From Bacteroidota bacterium (GTDB taxonomy: Bacteria; Bacteroidota; Bacteroidia; Chitinophagales; Chitinophagaceae): 35,282 nucleotides of DNA. Positions 25,152-34,394 of this stretch are shown piece by piece (position 1 is the first letter of the stretch; each line of letters begins with the position of its first letter). The DNA lies in the NCBI GenBank assembly GCA_023416995.1, contig JAEZGI010000005.1, positions 1 to 35,282 on the forward strand, written 5' to 3'. The notes beneath the pieces were generated by a model. It was not told the DNA's origin. It did no database searches and saw only the letters and a list, made by a program, of their open reading frames with translations. A program made the position numbers and the translations under genes.

Positions 25152-25276
25152 CGATAATATTATTTTTTTTGACAATCAGTAAAAACTCTTAAATACAGGT
25201 GAATTATGCCTTCATAAAGTTAATTTACCTCTTATCTTTAATGCCAGCCTGATTAGCCGCTTATCAAATTATCAAG

Positions 25277-25304
25277 TTTGAAGTAACCAATACAATTACT
25301 TTTG
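25277..25304 (+). promoter_or_regulatory. Promoter candidate for the tolC-adaptor-gpsA unit
   Basis: TACTTTTG (25297-25304) is an exact TAnnTTTG -7 box, with TTTG at 25277-25280, 16 bp upstream. This is the same spacing as in the promoter at 18664-18691. It lies just before the gene at 25314 and overlaps a TTG codon at 25302, which argues against that codon as the start. Confidence 0.6.
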
Positions 25305-25313
25305 TTTATTAAT

Positions 25314-26750
25314 ATGATTATGAGAAATCTTATTGCGTCTTTGTTCCTGGTGGCTATCGGGTTTTCAGTGTCGGGCCAGGATAAATGGGACCTGAAGCGG
25401 GCAGTCGAATACGCCATCGCGAACAATATATCAGTAAAACAGGCCGATGTGCAGGCTCGCCTTGCTGCGGTTCAATTAAAACAGTCGCAACTCTCGCAGA
25501 TTCCTGCCGCCAATTTCAGTGGAAACGTTGCTTATCGTTCGGGCCGTAACCAGGATCCGGTAAATTTCGATCTGATCACACAAGGGTTCCTTAGTAATGG
25601 ATACAACCTGCAATCAAGCGTGGATCTTTTCAACTTCTTTAATAAAAGAAATACGATTGAGGCCAACCGTTATGAAACAGAGGCAGCAAGAGCAAATGTT
25701 GACCGTGTAAGAAACGATATTTCATTAAATGTTGCCAATGCTTATCTGCAGGTGCTGCTGGCAAGGGAACAATCCAATATTGCAGATGTCCAGGTTAAAC
25801 AGACTATAGCACAGCTTGAAAATACCCGCAAACTTGTCGACGCTGGTTCCTTGCCGGAACTGGAGGCTGCAAATCTTGAGGCGCAACTCGCCCGGGATAG
25901 CGCCACGCTGGTTCAGGCCAAAGCCACTGCTACCACAAACCTGTTATCGCTCAAAGCTTTGCTGAACGTTGACATGGCTGCCGATTTTGACGTTACCACC
26001 CCGCCGGTGGACCAGATACCTTTAGAAAGTCTGGCTGAATTACAACCAGAAACGGTGTATCAGATCGCTTTGAACAAACAGCCGCTTCAACAGGTGAATG
26101 CTTTGCGCATTAAGTCGAATGAATATTTTGTGAAAGCTCAGAAAGGTGCTTTGTACCCATCAGTCACAATGTTTGGCGGGTTGGGAACAAATTTCAATAA
26201 CCAGGGTACCCGGGCAATCGGTAATACGCTGATCAACCCGCCGATTGGTAAAGTGAATATCTCTGGTGTTGACTATGATGTGTTTTCTCCTCAGCCACTC
26301 AGCCGGCAGCTTTTCGGAAAAAATCCATATTTCAACCAATTGAATCAGAACTTCAGTCAACAGATCGGCATTCAATTGAACGTTCCGATTTTTAATGCAT
26401 GGCAGGCTAAAGCCGGTCTTCAGCGTTCGAAATTAAATCTCGAAAGTTTCCGTTTGCAGAGTGAGCAGGACAATATCACCTTGAAACAAAACATCTACCA
26501 GGCCTACACCGGGGTTGTAGCGGCGCTTCAGAATTTCAACGCCAATCGTACGACGGTTATTAATACTGAAAAGGTATACGAATTTGCAAAAAAAAGGTAT
26601 GAACAAGGTTTGTTGAACACGTTCGATCTTATTATTGCACAAAATAATCTTACCCGTGCAAAACTTGATGAGGTCCTCACGCACTATGATTATGTATTCA
26701 GGATGAAGGTTCTTGAATTTTACAAAGGCGAAGGCATCAGGTTGCAGTAA
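25314..26750 (+). CDS. TolC-family outer membrane protein
   Basis: A 478-aa channel protein. The signal peptide ends SVSGQ (about residue 24), and the repeats are long alpha-helical segments rich in Asn, Gln and Ala, with two OEP domains (roughly 30-225 and 260-470). The start is ATG 25314 or ATG 25320; a TTG at 25302 also keeps the frame open but overlaps the -7 box. It is followed 44 bp later by a periplasmic adaptor gene, the usual partner of such a channel. It is only distantly similar to the TolC-like protein at 1713-3089. Confidence 0.9.
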   Translation: MIMRNLIASLFLVAIGFSVSGQDKWDLKRAVEYAIANNISVKQADVQARLAAVQLKQSQLSQIPAANFSGNVAYRSGRNQDPVNFDLITQGFLSNGYNLQSSVDLFNFFNKRNTIEANRYETEAARANVDRVRNDISLNVANAYLQVLLAREQSNIADVQVKQTIAQLENTRKLVDAGSLPELEAANLEAQLARDSATLVQAKATATTNLLSLKALLNVDMAADFDVTTPPVDQIPLESLAELQPETVYQIALNKQPLQQVNALRIKSNEYFVKAQKGALYPSVTMFGGLGTNFNNQGTRAIGNTLINPPIGKVNISGVDYDVFSPQPLSRQLFGKNPYFNQLNQNFSQQIGIQLNVPIFNAWQAKAGLQRSKLNLESFRLQSEQDNITLKQNIYQAYTGVVAALQNFNANRTTVINTEKVYEFAKKRYEQGLLNTFDLIIAQNNLTRAKLDEVLTHYDYVFRMKVLEFYKGEGIRLQ

Positions 26751-26794
26751 TATATATCCCCAAAACCCACTAACTGATTTTATAAATCTTGTGT

Positions 26795-28174
26795 ATGAAA
26801 AGAAAAACGCTTTGGATCGTTTTAAGTTTAGTAGTGCTGATTGTGCTTTTACTGGCACTCAAATCTGCCGGTATTATCGGTAAGGAAGAAGGCACTAAGG
26901 TTGCCGTAGAAAAAGTAGAAGTAAGAACCATCAGTGAAACGGTTACGGCCAGCGGAAAGATCTTCCCTGAAATAGAAGTTAAAGTGAGCCCGGATATCTC
27001 AGGTGAAATCATTGAGCTGACCGTTCAGGAAGGCGATAGTGTTACCAGGGGCATGGTGCTGGCAAAAATATATGGAGATATTTATACCACGCAGCGCGAC
27101 CAGGCTTCTGCAGTTGTAGAACAACAACAGGCTACCGTTGAAAACAACCGGGCCATGCTTGAAAGTCTTAAATCGGCCCAGGAACTTGCACAGAAAACCT
27201 ATGATCGCCAGAAACAGCTTTTGGCCGATAAGGTAATCTCGAGTTCTGAATTTGAACAGGCTGAAAACGCTTTACGCGCCGCGAAAGCAAACTATAATGC
27301 AGCAGTTGCAGGTATCCGCAGCGGGCAGGCTTCAGTACAGAGCGCACAGGCAAGTCTTGAAAGAGCAAATAAGGACTTGAGCCGGACCGCTATCTTATCT
27401 CCCATGAACGGAGTGGTTTCTTTGCTTAGTGTGAAGAAAGGTGAAAGGGTAGTGGGTAACTCGATGATGGCCGGAACAGAGATCATGCGTATTGCAGATA
27501 TGAGTAAAATTGAAGTACGCGTTGACGTTGGTGAAAATGATATTCCAAAAGTGAAGTTGGGTGACTCTGCTTTGATCGAGGTGGACGCCTATAGCAACCG
27601 TAAATTTAAAGGGGTGGTTACACAGATTGCCAGCAGCAGCGCCGCGACAGGTACCGCCACAGCAGCAATTTCATCAAATGACGTCACCAACTATAAAGTA
27701 TATATCCGCATTTTGCCTGAAAGCTATGCCGATCTTATAGATCGTTCAAGGCCTAAAAATTTTCCTTTCAGACCGGGAATGACTGCCAGTGCTGATATAA
27801 TGACCAAAACCAAAACTGATGTATTAAGCGTTGCCATTAATGCGGTGACCACCCGTGAAAAAGGTACCGATAATGTTGTTGGAGCAGACAAAGAAGATAA
27901 GAAACCTGAGGCAGGCATCCAGGAGACTCAGAAGTCAGGCCTTAGCGCCGATCTGGATGAAGTGGTGTTTGTTCTGCAGCCCGGAGGTACAGTTAAAAAA
28001 GTAAAGGTTAAAACAGATATCCAGGATATCAATTATATAGAAATTACCGATGGCGTAAAGGTTGGTGATACTGTTATCACTGCTCCGTATAACGTTGTCA
28101 GCAAAACCTTGAAAGATGGCATGAAGGTACAGGTTGTGGCAAAGGATAAATTGTTTGATGCTCCCAAGAACTAG
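26795..28174 (+). CDS. Periplasmic adaptor subunit of an efflux system (HlyD/RND-MFP family)
   Basis: A 459-aa membrane-fusion protein anchored by an N-terminal transmembrane helix (IVLSLVVLIVLLLALKSA). In order come a lipoyl-like half (VKVSPDISGEIIELTVQEGD), a coiled coil at about residues 95-195, the second lipoyl half (ILSPMNGVVSLLSVKKGERV) and a beta-barrel/membrane-proximal domain. A charged insertion at about 365-390 (NVVGADKEDKKPEAGIQ) is variable-loop-like. Such adaptors join a TolC channel to a MacB-type ABC or an RND pump, but neither is encoded next to it here; gpsA follows 6 bp after the stop. Two codons upstream a TTG could extend it, but ATG 26795 is the natural start. Confidence 0.9.
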   Translation: MKRKTLWIVLSLVVLIVLLLALKSAGIIGKEEGTKVAVEKVEVRTISETVTASGKIFPEIEVKVSPDISGEIIELTVQEGDSVTRGMVLAKIYGDIYTTQRDQASAVVEQQQATVENNRAMLESLKSAQELAQKTYDRQKQLLADKVISSSEFEQAENALRAAKANYNAAVAGIRSGQASVQSAQASLERANKDLSRTAILSPMNGVVSLLSVKKGERVVGNSMMAGTEIMRIADMSKIEVRVDVGENDIPKVKLGDSALIEVDAYSNRKFKGVVTQIASSSAATGTATAAISSNDVTNYKVYIRILPESYADLIDRSRPKNFPFRPGMTASADIMTKTKTDVLSVAINAVTTREKGTDNVVGADKEDKKPEAGIQETQKSGLSADLDEVVFVLQPGGTVKKVKVKTDIQDINYIEITDGVKVGDTVITAPYNVVSKTLKDGMKVQVVAKDKLFDAPKN

Positions 28175-28180
28175 TACAGC

Positions 28181-29218
28181 ATGGTGTTTGGTGTGTTAGG
28201 AAGCGGAACCTGGGCCACAGCGATAGCAAAGATGCTGACCGATAATGGAAACCATATTCATTGGTTGCTTCGCGACCAGGAATCTGTTGCTCATTTATCT
28301 TCCAGGGGACATAATCCGAAATATCTTAGTTCGGTTCATTTTGATCTTCGGTTACTCACGCTCCATAGTGAGGCAGCTACTTTCTTCCGGGATACAACGG
28401 TTATTATACTGGCTGTACCATCGGCATATCTTGAGGATTACTGCGCAGGCATCGGCAGTGAAGCGTTCAGGAACAAGAAAGTGATCTCTGCAATCAAAGG
28501 CGTTCTTCCAACCGGGAACCGGCTTGTTAACGATTATCTGAAAGATGTATTTGGTGTAGATGTACAGAACTTTTTTACCATCATGGGTCCTTGTCATGCT
28601 GAGGAAGTAGCGGCAGAAAAGTTATCTTATCTCACGTTCTCAGGATCGGATTTGCAGACCTGCCGTCAGATTGCCGATCATTTTGCGGGCAGCTATCTGC
28701 GAACGGTCGTTAACAACGATGTGTATGGTGTTCAGTATGCCGCTGTTCTTAAAAACATTTATGCATTGGGAGCCGGAATTGCACATGGTCTTGAATACGG
28801 CGACAACTTTCAGAGTGTGCTGATTGCAAATTGCGCTGATGAAATGGCGGGCTTCCTGAAAAAGGTCGGTATCCGTCATATTGAAGTTGGTACCCACGAC
28901 CCGGAGGATCCGGTGACACATCTCCGGCAAACCAGTTATGCCGCGTCAGTATATCTTGGTGATCTGCTTGTTACCTGTTATTCATTATACAGCCGTAACC
29001 GCACCTTTGGAAACATGATCGGTAAAGGTTATTCGGTCCGCACCGCACAACTTGAAATGAATATGGTGGCTGAAGGTTATAATGCTTCGAGGTCCATCTA
29101 TGCCATCAATCAGAAACTCGGCGCCGAAATGCCTATTGCAACATCTGTCTACCAGATTTTATGGGAAAAGGTATCGCCTCGCGAAGGCTTTAGGGAGATC
29201 GAGAAGCGACTGATTTAG
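28181..29218 (+). CDS. gpsA: Glycerol-3-phosphate dehydrogenase [NAD(P)+]
   Basis: A 345-aa cytoplasmic enzyme that reduces dihydroxyacetone phosphate to sn-glycerol 3-phosphate, the precursor of the phospholipid backbone. It has the dinucleotide motif GVLGSGTWATA at residues 4-14, the NPKYL segment, the IMGPCHAEEVA stretch (about 132-142) and the catalytic-lysine region AVLKNIYALGAGIAHGLEYGDN. Length is normal for the family. It starts 6 bp after the efflux adaptor and is probably expressed from the same promoter, an uncommon pairing. Confidence 0.94.
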   Translation: MVFGVLGSGTWATAIAKMLTDNGNHIHWLLRDQESVAHLSSRGHNPKYLSSVHFDLRLLTLHSEAATFFRDTTVIILAVPSAYLEDYCAGIGSEAFRNKKVISAIKGVLPTGNRLVNDYLKDVFGVDVQNFFTIMGPCHAEEVAAEKLSYLTFSGSDLQTCRQIADHFAGSYLRTVVNNDVYGVQYAAVLKNIYALGAGIAHGLEYGDNFQSVLIANCADEMAGFLKKVGIRHIEVGTHDPEDPVTHLRQTSYAASVYLGDLLVTCYSLYSRNRTFGNMIGKGYSVRTAQLEMNMVAEGYNASRSIYAINQKLGAEMPIATSVYQILWEKVSPREGFREIEKRLI

Positions 29219-29250
29219 TCTCAGAAAAAAAGCGTATCTTAACAGTAACT

Positions 29251-29370
29251 ATGCCTCTATCATTTGAAGGTTTTGGAGCCACTGCGATCCTGGTCATGAT
29301 TGGGATACTCTCGTTGAACGAGCTGATAAAACATCTGCGCTCAACGAAGGGGGAAACGCATAAGCCGTAA
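29251..29370 (+). CDS. Possible 39-aa single-helix membrane peptide
   Basis: An ATG-started frame of 39 codons (begins MPLSFEGFGATAILVMIGI, ends KGETHKP) lies between gpsA and the convergent hemW, ending 9 bp before the hemW stop. One hydrophobic stretch (about residues 9-22) is followed by a basic, charged tail (ELIKHLRSTKG), the pattern of a small bitopic membrane protein. It has no recognisable family and no clear promoter of its own; it would be read with gpsA, 32 bp upstream. The frame could be accidental. Confidence 0.35.
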   Translation: MPLSFEGFGATAILVMIGILSLNELIKHLRSTKGETHKP

Positions 29371-29379
29371 TTACTGGCT

Positions 29380-30504
29380 TTACCAAAACAAATCGGCCGC
29401 AATGCCATCTGCAAACAGTTTGCCTTCATTGGTGAGCCGGTAATAATCTTCCTCCAGCACCAGCCATTTATTAGATAAGTATTTTAAAGCCTGTTGGTCA
29501 AGCAAACTGAGGCGCTCACCTCCAAACATCGATTTGAATTGTTCCCTCTGAAGGCCTGTTTGTTTTCTAAGGCTGATCATTACGTATTCATTGTGCCGTG
29601 CTTTGATGTCAAGATGTTCAATCTCGCCCGGAACAATGCCGGCATTGATAGAGGCGATGTATCGGGCATTATTCGCCACGTTCCATTGCCGGGTGAAACC
29701 ATCATAAGAATGCGCCGAAGGGCCAAGACCCAGGTATGGTTCACCCGACCAGTAAGCACTGTTGTGCCGGCTGTGCATGCCCGGTATAGCAAAATTGGAG
29801 ATTTCATAATGTTCGTAACCCGCATTGGCCAGCCATTCCATCAACAAACTGAACTGCCTGGCCTGGTCCTCCGAATGTACGGGTTTGGATTGCCCTACCC
29901 GGATCATTTTATCCAATGCGGTCCGGGGTTCAACCGTGAGTGCGTAACAGGAGAGATGTGGAATGTTCAGCGATAAAGCCGTATCAACATTATGTTTCCA
30001 TTTCTCGTCTGTGAGACCAGGGCTTCCATAAATCAGGTCGATGGTAAGATTATGAAAACCGGCCGCCTGTAGCATGGCAATGCTGTTAAGAGCCTGTCCG
30101 CTGGTATGCGCACGGTTCATCCATTGCAGATCTTCTTCAAAAAAAGACTGAACCCCAAGGCTGAAGCGGTTAATACCTATGTTTCGCCATCCCTTCACAT
30201 TTTCCGGAGTTACATCGTCGGGGTTTGCTTCAAAAGTTATTTCTGCATCACTGTCTATATCAAAATGTTTGTGCAAACTTTCAAAAATCGCCTGGATGTC
30301 TTCAGGTGGAAGGATAGAAGGAGTACCTCCACCAAAATAAATTGTGTTGATCTTTGCGTTGCCGGGGTAATTTTGCCGAAGCGTCATTTCCTTCAATAAA
30401 GCAGGTAAAAAATCGTTCTTGCTTTTCATTGAAGTAGAGAAATGGAAATTACAATAGTGGCAGGCGCGTTTACAAAATGGAATGTGAATATAGATCCCTG
30501 CCAT
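29380..30504 (-). CDS. hemW: Radical SAM heme chaperone HemW
   Basis: A 374-aa protein of normal HemW length. The radical-SAM cluster motif CKRACHYC (Cys11, 15 and 18) lies directly after the family-typical start AGIYIHIPF, and GGGTPS follows near residue 58. The C-terminal HemW domain includes YEHYEISNFA and a winged-helix-like end. HemW was long annotated as oxygen-independent coproporphyrinogen oxidase; it is now regarded as a heme-delivery chaperone, and it lacks the fourth cysteine typical of HemN (the sequence reads CHYCNF where HemN has CxxC-x-C). It is divergent from the BamA/TamA-like gene, 50 bp away. Confidence 0.92.
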   Translation of the reverse strand: MAGIYIHIPFCKRACHYCNFHFSTSMKSKNDFLPALLKEMTLRQNYPGNAKINTIYFGGGTPSILPPEDIQAIFESLHKHFDIDSDAEITFEANPDDVTPENVKGWRNIGINRFSLGVQSFFEEDLQWMNRAHTSGQALNSIAMLQAAGFHNLTIDLIYGSPGLTDEKWKHNVDTALSLNIPHLSCYALTVEPRTALDKMIRVGQSKPVHSEDQARQFSLLMEWLANAGYEHYEISNFAIPGMHSRHNSAYWSGEPYLGLGPSAHSYDGFTRQWNVANNARYIASINAGIVPGEIEHLDIKARHNEYVMISLRKQTGLQREQFKSMFGGERLSLLDQQALKYLSNKWLVLEEDYYRLTNEGKLFADGIAADLFW

Positions 30505-30554
30505 GCGCGTCTTGATTTTTATCCGATATTACCGTTTAACCTGTTCGTTCCCGG

Positions 30555-32354
30555 ATGGCAAAGGTAGAGCTATATCATTATAAGGTGCTACAGGTGGCCA
30601 TCCTAATTGTGTTGATGCTGCCGTTTAGCGGTTTTGGCCAATACTTTCTCCGGATTGAACCAGTCGATCGCGACACGGTGTTTATTAAAGACTCTTTGCG
30701 ATTGCAGCAGCATTTCAAAAACAGGGAGGCCTGTGCTACTTACCTCCAGGAACTACCTGAACTTCTCTCAAAGCGCGGTTTTGCAAATGCTTCTCTGGAT
30801 AGCGTGCGACTGGATTCGGCTGCTGCCATGGTTGAGTTGTATATCGGTGAAAGGATGAACTGGCACCAGATACACATCGATTCGGCAGATAAAAAGTTAC
30901 TCGAAACCGTTTCATGGAACCCTTCACAATTCAGCAAACGTGTGGTAGACTTCAACCGGTTCGAATCTGCAAGGCTTAAATTGCTTGACCACCTCGAACA
31001 AAACGGCTATCCCTTTGCATCGATCCGCCTCGACAGTGTCCGCTTGGGTGTTCAGGGTTTGGAAGGGTATTTAAAGATCGACCGCGGACCGCTATACCGG
31101 ATCGACAGCATCCGAAACATGGGAACCGCGAAAATCAGCAATACGTTTCTTCAACACTATCTCAACATTCCCAACGGGAGCATTTACCGGAAAGAACGCC
31201 TGCTCGCCATCAGCAAAAAGTTTACAGAATTGCCGTTTCTGCAGGAGCAGCAGCCCTGGAATCTTACAATGCTTGGAACCGGGTCGATCCTGAATGTGTA
31301 TCTCGCCCCGAAAAAAAGCAGCCAGGTGAATGTCCTGATTGGATTACTTCCCGCCAACGCGCAAACCACGAATAATAAATTGCTCGTTACCGGTGAAGCT
31401 AATATCAACCTGCGCAATTCGCTTGGAGGCGGAGAAACCATCGGTTTGAACTGGCAACAGATCCAGGTTAAATCACCGCGGCTCGATATTTCCTTCAGCC
31501 AGCCTTACCTGTTTAACTCACCCTTTGGCGTGGATCTGAAATTCGACTTATTCAAAAAAGACTCTTCTTTTATAAACATCGGCGGACAGGCCGGACTTCA
31601 ATACGCGGTTTCATCCAATCAAACCGGCAGCGTGTTTATCCAGACTTTGCGTACCAATCTCCTTACCGTCGACACCTTCAGGGTTAAAAACCTGCGTCAG
31701 CTTCCCCAGGAAGCAGATGTCAGTTCTGTGAATTTTGGTGTGAGCTACCAGTTCTTCAACACCGACTACCGCTTTAATCCACGAAGGGGTAATGAGCTGG
31801 ATCTGGAGGCTACGACAGGTACTCGTACGATCAAAAAAAACAATGTGATCGTCCGGCTGACCGACGATCATTTTGACTACAACCGCCTGTACGACACGTT
31901 CAAACTGAAGTCATATCAATTCCGGATTATTTTTAAAGCTGCACATTATTTCCAACTAACCCGAACCTCAACCTTAAAAACTGCTGTAAACGGCGGCTGG
32001 TTCCAGAGCCCCAACATCTTCCGCAACGAGTTGTTCCAGATCGGCGGTTACAAACTGCTGCGGGGTTTTGACGAGGAGAGCATATTTGCTTCCGAGTACG
32101 GCGTTGGTACATTGGAATACCGGTATTTGCTGGGCCAGAATTCTTTTCTTTTTGTATTTGCAGATGGGGGCATCACCCGGAACAATTCGCAGTCAAGAAA
32201 TCTCCGGAACAGTTTTATCGGGGGAGGGCTCGGGATGGCTTTTGAAACGAAAGCGGGTATTTTCAATATCTCCTATGCAGCGGGCAAAAGGGATGATTCT
32301 AAATTTAATATCCGCCAGGCCAAAATCCACCTCGGATATGTAAATTATTTTTAG
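30555..32354 (+). CDS. BamA/TamA family outer membrane protein
   Basis: A 599-aa protein. A hydrophobic signal segment at about residues 11-28 ends GFGQ, followed by POTRA-like beta-alpha repeats (about 60-240, with GSIYRKERLLAISKKFTELPF as the last) and a C-terminal 16-strand Omp85 barrel. Barrel signatures include LLRGFDEESIFASEYGVGTLEYRY near residue 500 and a final aromatic residue. Omp85 proteins insert or assemble other outer-membrane proteins. With three or fewer POTRA units it is shorter than BamA and looks TamA-like; it is unlikely to be the main BamA. DUF4271 and hemD genes follow on the same strand. Confidence 0.85.
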   Translation: MAKVELYHYKVLQVAILIVLMLPFSGFGQYFLRIEPVDRDTVFIKDSLRLQQHFKNREACATYLQELPELLSKRGFANASLDSVRLDSAAAMVELYIGERMNWHQIHIDSADKKLLETVSWNPSQFSKRVVDFNRFESARLKLLDHLEQNGYPFASIRLDSVRLGVQGLEGYLKIDRGPLYRIDSIRNMGTAKISNTFLQHYLNIPNGSIYRKERLLAISKKFTELPFLQEQQPWNLTMLGTGSILNVYLAPKKSSQVNVLIGLLPANAQTTNNKLLVTGEANINLRNSLGGGETIGLNWQQIQVKSPRLDISFSQPYLFNSPFGVDLKFDLFKKDSSFINIGGQAGLQYAVSSNQTGSVFIQTLRTNLLTVDTFRVKNLRQLPQEADVSSVNFGVSYQFFNTDYRFNPRRGNELDLEATTGTRTIKKNNVIVRLTDDHFDYNRLYDTFKLKSYQFRIIFKAAHYFQLTRTSTLKTAVNGGWFQSPNIFRNELFQIGGYKLLRGFDEESIFASEYGVGTLEYRYLLGQNSFLFVFADGGITRNNSQSRNLRNSFIGGGLGMAFETKAGIFNISYAAGKRDDSKFNIRQAKIHLGYVNYF

Positions 32355-32438
32355 TGAGTTCGCTGTATTTTTTAATAGCGTTCCCGGTAATTCATGAGAT
32401 ATCGGGTAATTTCGCGCACAACTTCATCGTACCAGAAC

Positions 32439-33557
32439 ATGCACCTGCTGAGATACCTGACTGTCTTATTGCTTTTTTGCTTCCTCACCATCTTCGCGGA
32501 TGCTCAGACGCGCACCGACAGCAACAGATCGGCCTCTGACAGCCTTCGTGCCGCACCGGCAAGAACGAGACAGGCTCAAGCCCAGGTTCCGGTCGTACGG
32601 CGTGATACTTTCCCTGTTCAGAACAGGAGGGCCGATTCAGCGGTGCAACGAAGCCCATCTCCGGGATTGCAACAGATTGATACTGTCAGTGCTTCCTTAC
32701 CCGCGGACAGTTCGTCAGCTACCCCTCAATTAACAGCCGCTCAACGGGATTCTATCGCTGCCGCGCGAAAAACAGATTCAATCAGGAACCGTAAGTTTTT
32801 ACTTGACCGGATCGCAGGTATACAGGAAGTGCTGAAATCAAACAAATTTCTTCCCTTTTTCAACGCTCCCGAATACCGTTCTGTCGACGAAAGGTTGTCG
32901 CAAGACAAAGACTTTTTGTTCTATTTTTTGTGTGGATTGGTGCTATACTTCGCCATTTTAAAGCTTGCTTTTGGCAAATACCTGGATAATATGTTCACCT
33001 TATTTTTTCGGGTAACCATGCGACAACAGCAGATCCGGGAACAGTTGCTTCAGACTCCCTTAGCCTCTTTGTTACTCAATTTATTGTTTGCAGTTTCAGC
33101 GGGAATGTACCTGAACCTGATCCTGTTTTATTACAAACTGAACCCTGCCCCCGCATTTTGGACCAGTTTTTCTTACTGCGTTGCGCTGATCTGCTTGCTT
33201 TATTTAGGGAAATTACTTATTTTGAAAACCATGGGTTGGATTTTTAATGTGAGCAATGCAACCAACACCTACCTTTTCATCGTTTTTCTTGTAAATAAGA
33301 TGATCGGTATGTTTTTGCTACCGTTTCTCTTCCTGTTGGCCTTCCCGCATCCCGTGCTGATTTCAGGGATGGTCACTTTATCCTTTATCCTCCTGATTGC
33401 CCTGTTGATCTACAGGTTTATAATTACGTATCGCCCGGTCAGAAGTGAAATTAATGTCGGACCTTTACATTTTATTATATACCTTTGCGCCTTCGAAATA
33501 GCGCCCCTTTTGCTGATTTACAAGGTGTTATTGAATTTTGTTGAAAGCAATCATTAA
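32439..33557 (+). CDS. DUF4271 domain-containing membrane protein
   Basis: A 372-aa protein from the ATG at 32439, which gives a clean signal segment (LLRYLTVLLLFCFLTIFADAQ). The frame begins earlier at 32394, adding 15 residues that would disrupt that signal. Residues about 24-125 are low-complexity and rich in Arg, Gln, Ser, Asp and Ala, probably a periplasmic disordered stretch. The C-terminal part has about seven transmembrane helices and is the DUF4271 region. The family is largely confined to Bacteroidota and its function is unknown. It precedes hemD, a frequent neighbour in this phylum (from memory). Confidence 0.85.
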   Translation: MHLLRYLTVLLLFCFLTIFADAQTRTDSNRSASDSLRAAPARTRQAQAQVPVVRRDTFPVQNRRADSAVQRSPSPGLQQIDTVSASLPADSSSATPQLTAAQRDSIAAARKTDSIRNRKFLLDRIAGIQEVLKSNKFLPFFNAPEYRSVDERLSQDKDFLFYFLCGLVLYFAILKLAFGKYLDNMFTLFFRVTMRQQQIREQLLQTPLASLLLNLLFAVSAGMYLNLILFYYKLNPAPAFWTSFSYCVALICLLYLGKLLILKTMGWIFNVSNATNTYLFIVFLVNKMIGMFLLPFLFLLAFPHPVLISGMVTLSFILLIALLIYRFIITYRPVRSEINVGPLHFIIYLCAFEIAPLLLIYKVLLNFVESNH

Positions 33558-33562
33558 TTTTG
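33531..33562 (+). promoter_or_regulatory. Candidate internal promoter for hemD
   Basis: TAATTTTG (33555-33562) fits the TAnnTTTG -7 consensus exactly and lies 18 bp before the hemD start. A TTG at 33531 gives 21 bp spacing, within the Bacteroidota range. It overlaps the 3' end of the DUF4271 gene, so hemD may have its own promoter in addition to readthrough. Confidence 0.45.
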
Positions 33563-33580
33563 CAAAACCCATAGGTAAGT

Positions 33581-34381
33581 ATGGTTAAAAACGGGGTTAA
33601 AAAAACGGAAACAGTGGACCATAAGATTAGCAAAATACTAATCACCCAACCAAAACCGGAAACTGACAAATCACCCTATTTCGAGCTGGCCAGGAAATAT
33701 AATGTTCAGCTGGAATTTCATCCTTTTATCCGTCTGGACGGCATCCCCTCTAAAGAATTCCGTAAACAAAAGATAGAAATCACGCAATACACGGCCGTAA
33801 TTTTCACCAGCCGTAACGCCATCGATCATTTTTTCAGGATCTGCGAGGAAATGAAGATCAACATTTCGCAGGACACAAAATACTTCTGCATTACCGAGGC
33901 CGTAGCGCTTTATCTTCAAAAATTCATTTTATATCGCAAACGTAAGGTGTTTTATGGAGCCGATGGTTCCAACAAAAGCATGCTTGACGTGATCAATAAA
34001 CATAAAGAAAACGAGAAGTTTCTTTATCCATCATCTGAGAATCAACAGGATAACGAAATCGTAAGCTGGCTCAAGGCTCATAACTGCGAATTTGCTACTC
34101 CATTTATGTATCGCACCATCAGTAATGATGTAAAGGAGTTGTTCGCAAGTTCGGAATACGATATCATCTGCTTTTTCACGCCGAGTGGGGTGAGAAGTTT
34201 GCTTGAAAACTTCCCGTCCTACAAACAAAACGGCACCCGCATCGGGGCTTTTGGCAACAATACTTCAAAGGCTATCACCGAAGCAGGGCTCACGCTGGAA
34301 ATTAAGGCTCCGCAACCCCAGGCGCCGTCGATGGTTGCCGCGTTGGAACAGTATCTTGCTACGGTTTTAAAAAAGAAATAA
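33581..34381 (+). CDS. hemD: Uroporphyrinogen-III synthase
   Basis: A 266-aa enzyme that closes and rearranges hydroxymethylbilane to uroporphyrinogen III in heme and siroheme synthesis. The two-lobed fold is recognisable from ILITQPKPETDKSPYFELARKY at the start, VIFTSRNAIDHFF (about 69-81), IICFFTPSGVRSLLENF and the closing RIGAFGNNTSKAITEAGL. HemD is poorly conserved overall, and this length is normal. The flanking repeat begins about 13 bp after the stop codon, with no gene or separate terminator between. Confidence 0.9.
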   Translation: MVKNGVKKTETVDHKISKILITQPKPETDKSPYFELARKYNVQLEFHPFIRLDGIPSKEFRKQKIEITQYTAVIFTSRNAIDHFFRICEEMKINISQDTKYFCITEAVALYLQKFILYRKRKVFYGADGSNKSMLDVINKHKENEKFLYPSSENQQDNEIVSWLKAHNCEFATPFMYRTISNDVKELFASSEYDIICFFTPSGVRSLLENFPSYKQNGTRIGAFGNNTSKAITEAGLTLEIKAPQPQAPSMVAALEQYLATVLKKK

Positions 34382-34394
34382 TTTTTTTTGGGCT

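Noticed and set aside
25152..25200. Terminator after the PLP enzyme gene
   Set aside because: There is a T-run (25162-25169), but the only preceding stem is a very short AT palindrome (TAATATTA).
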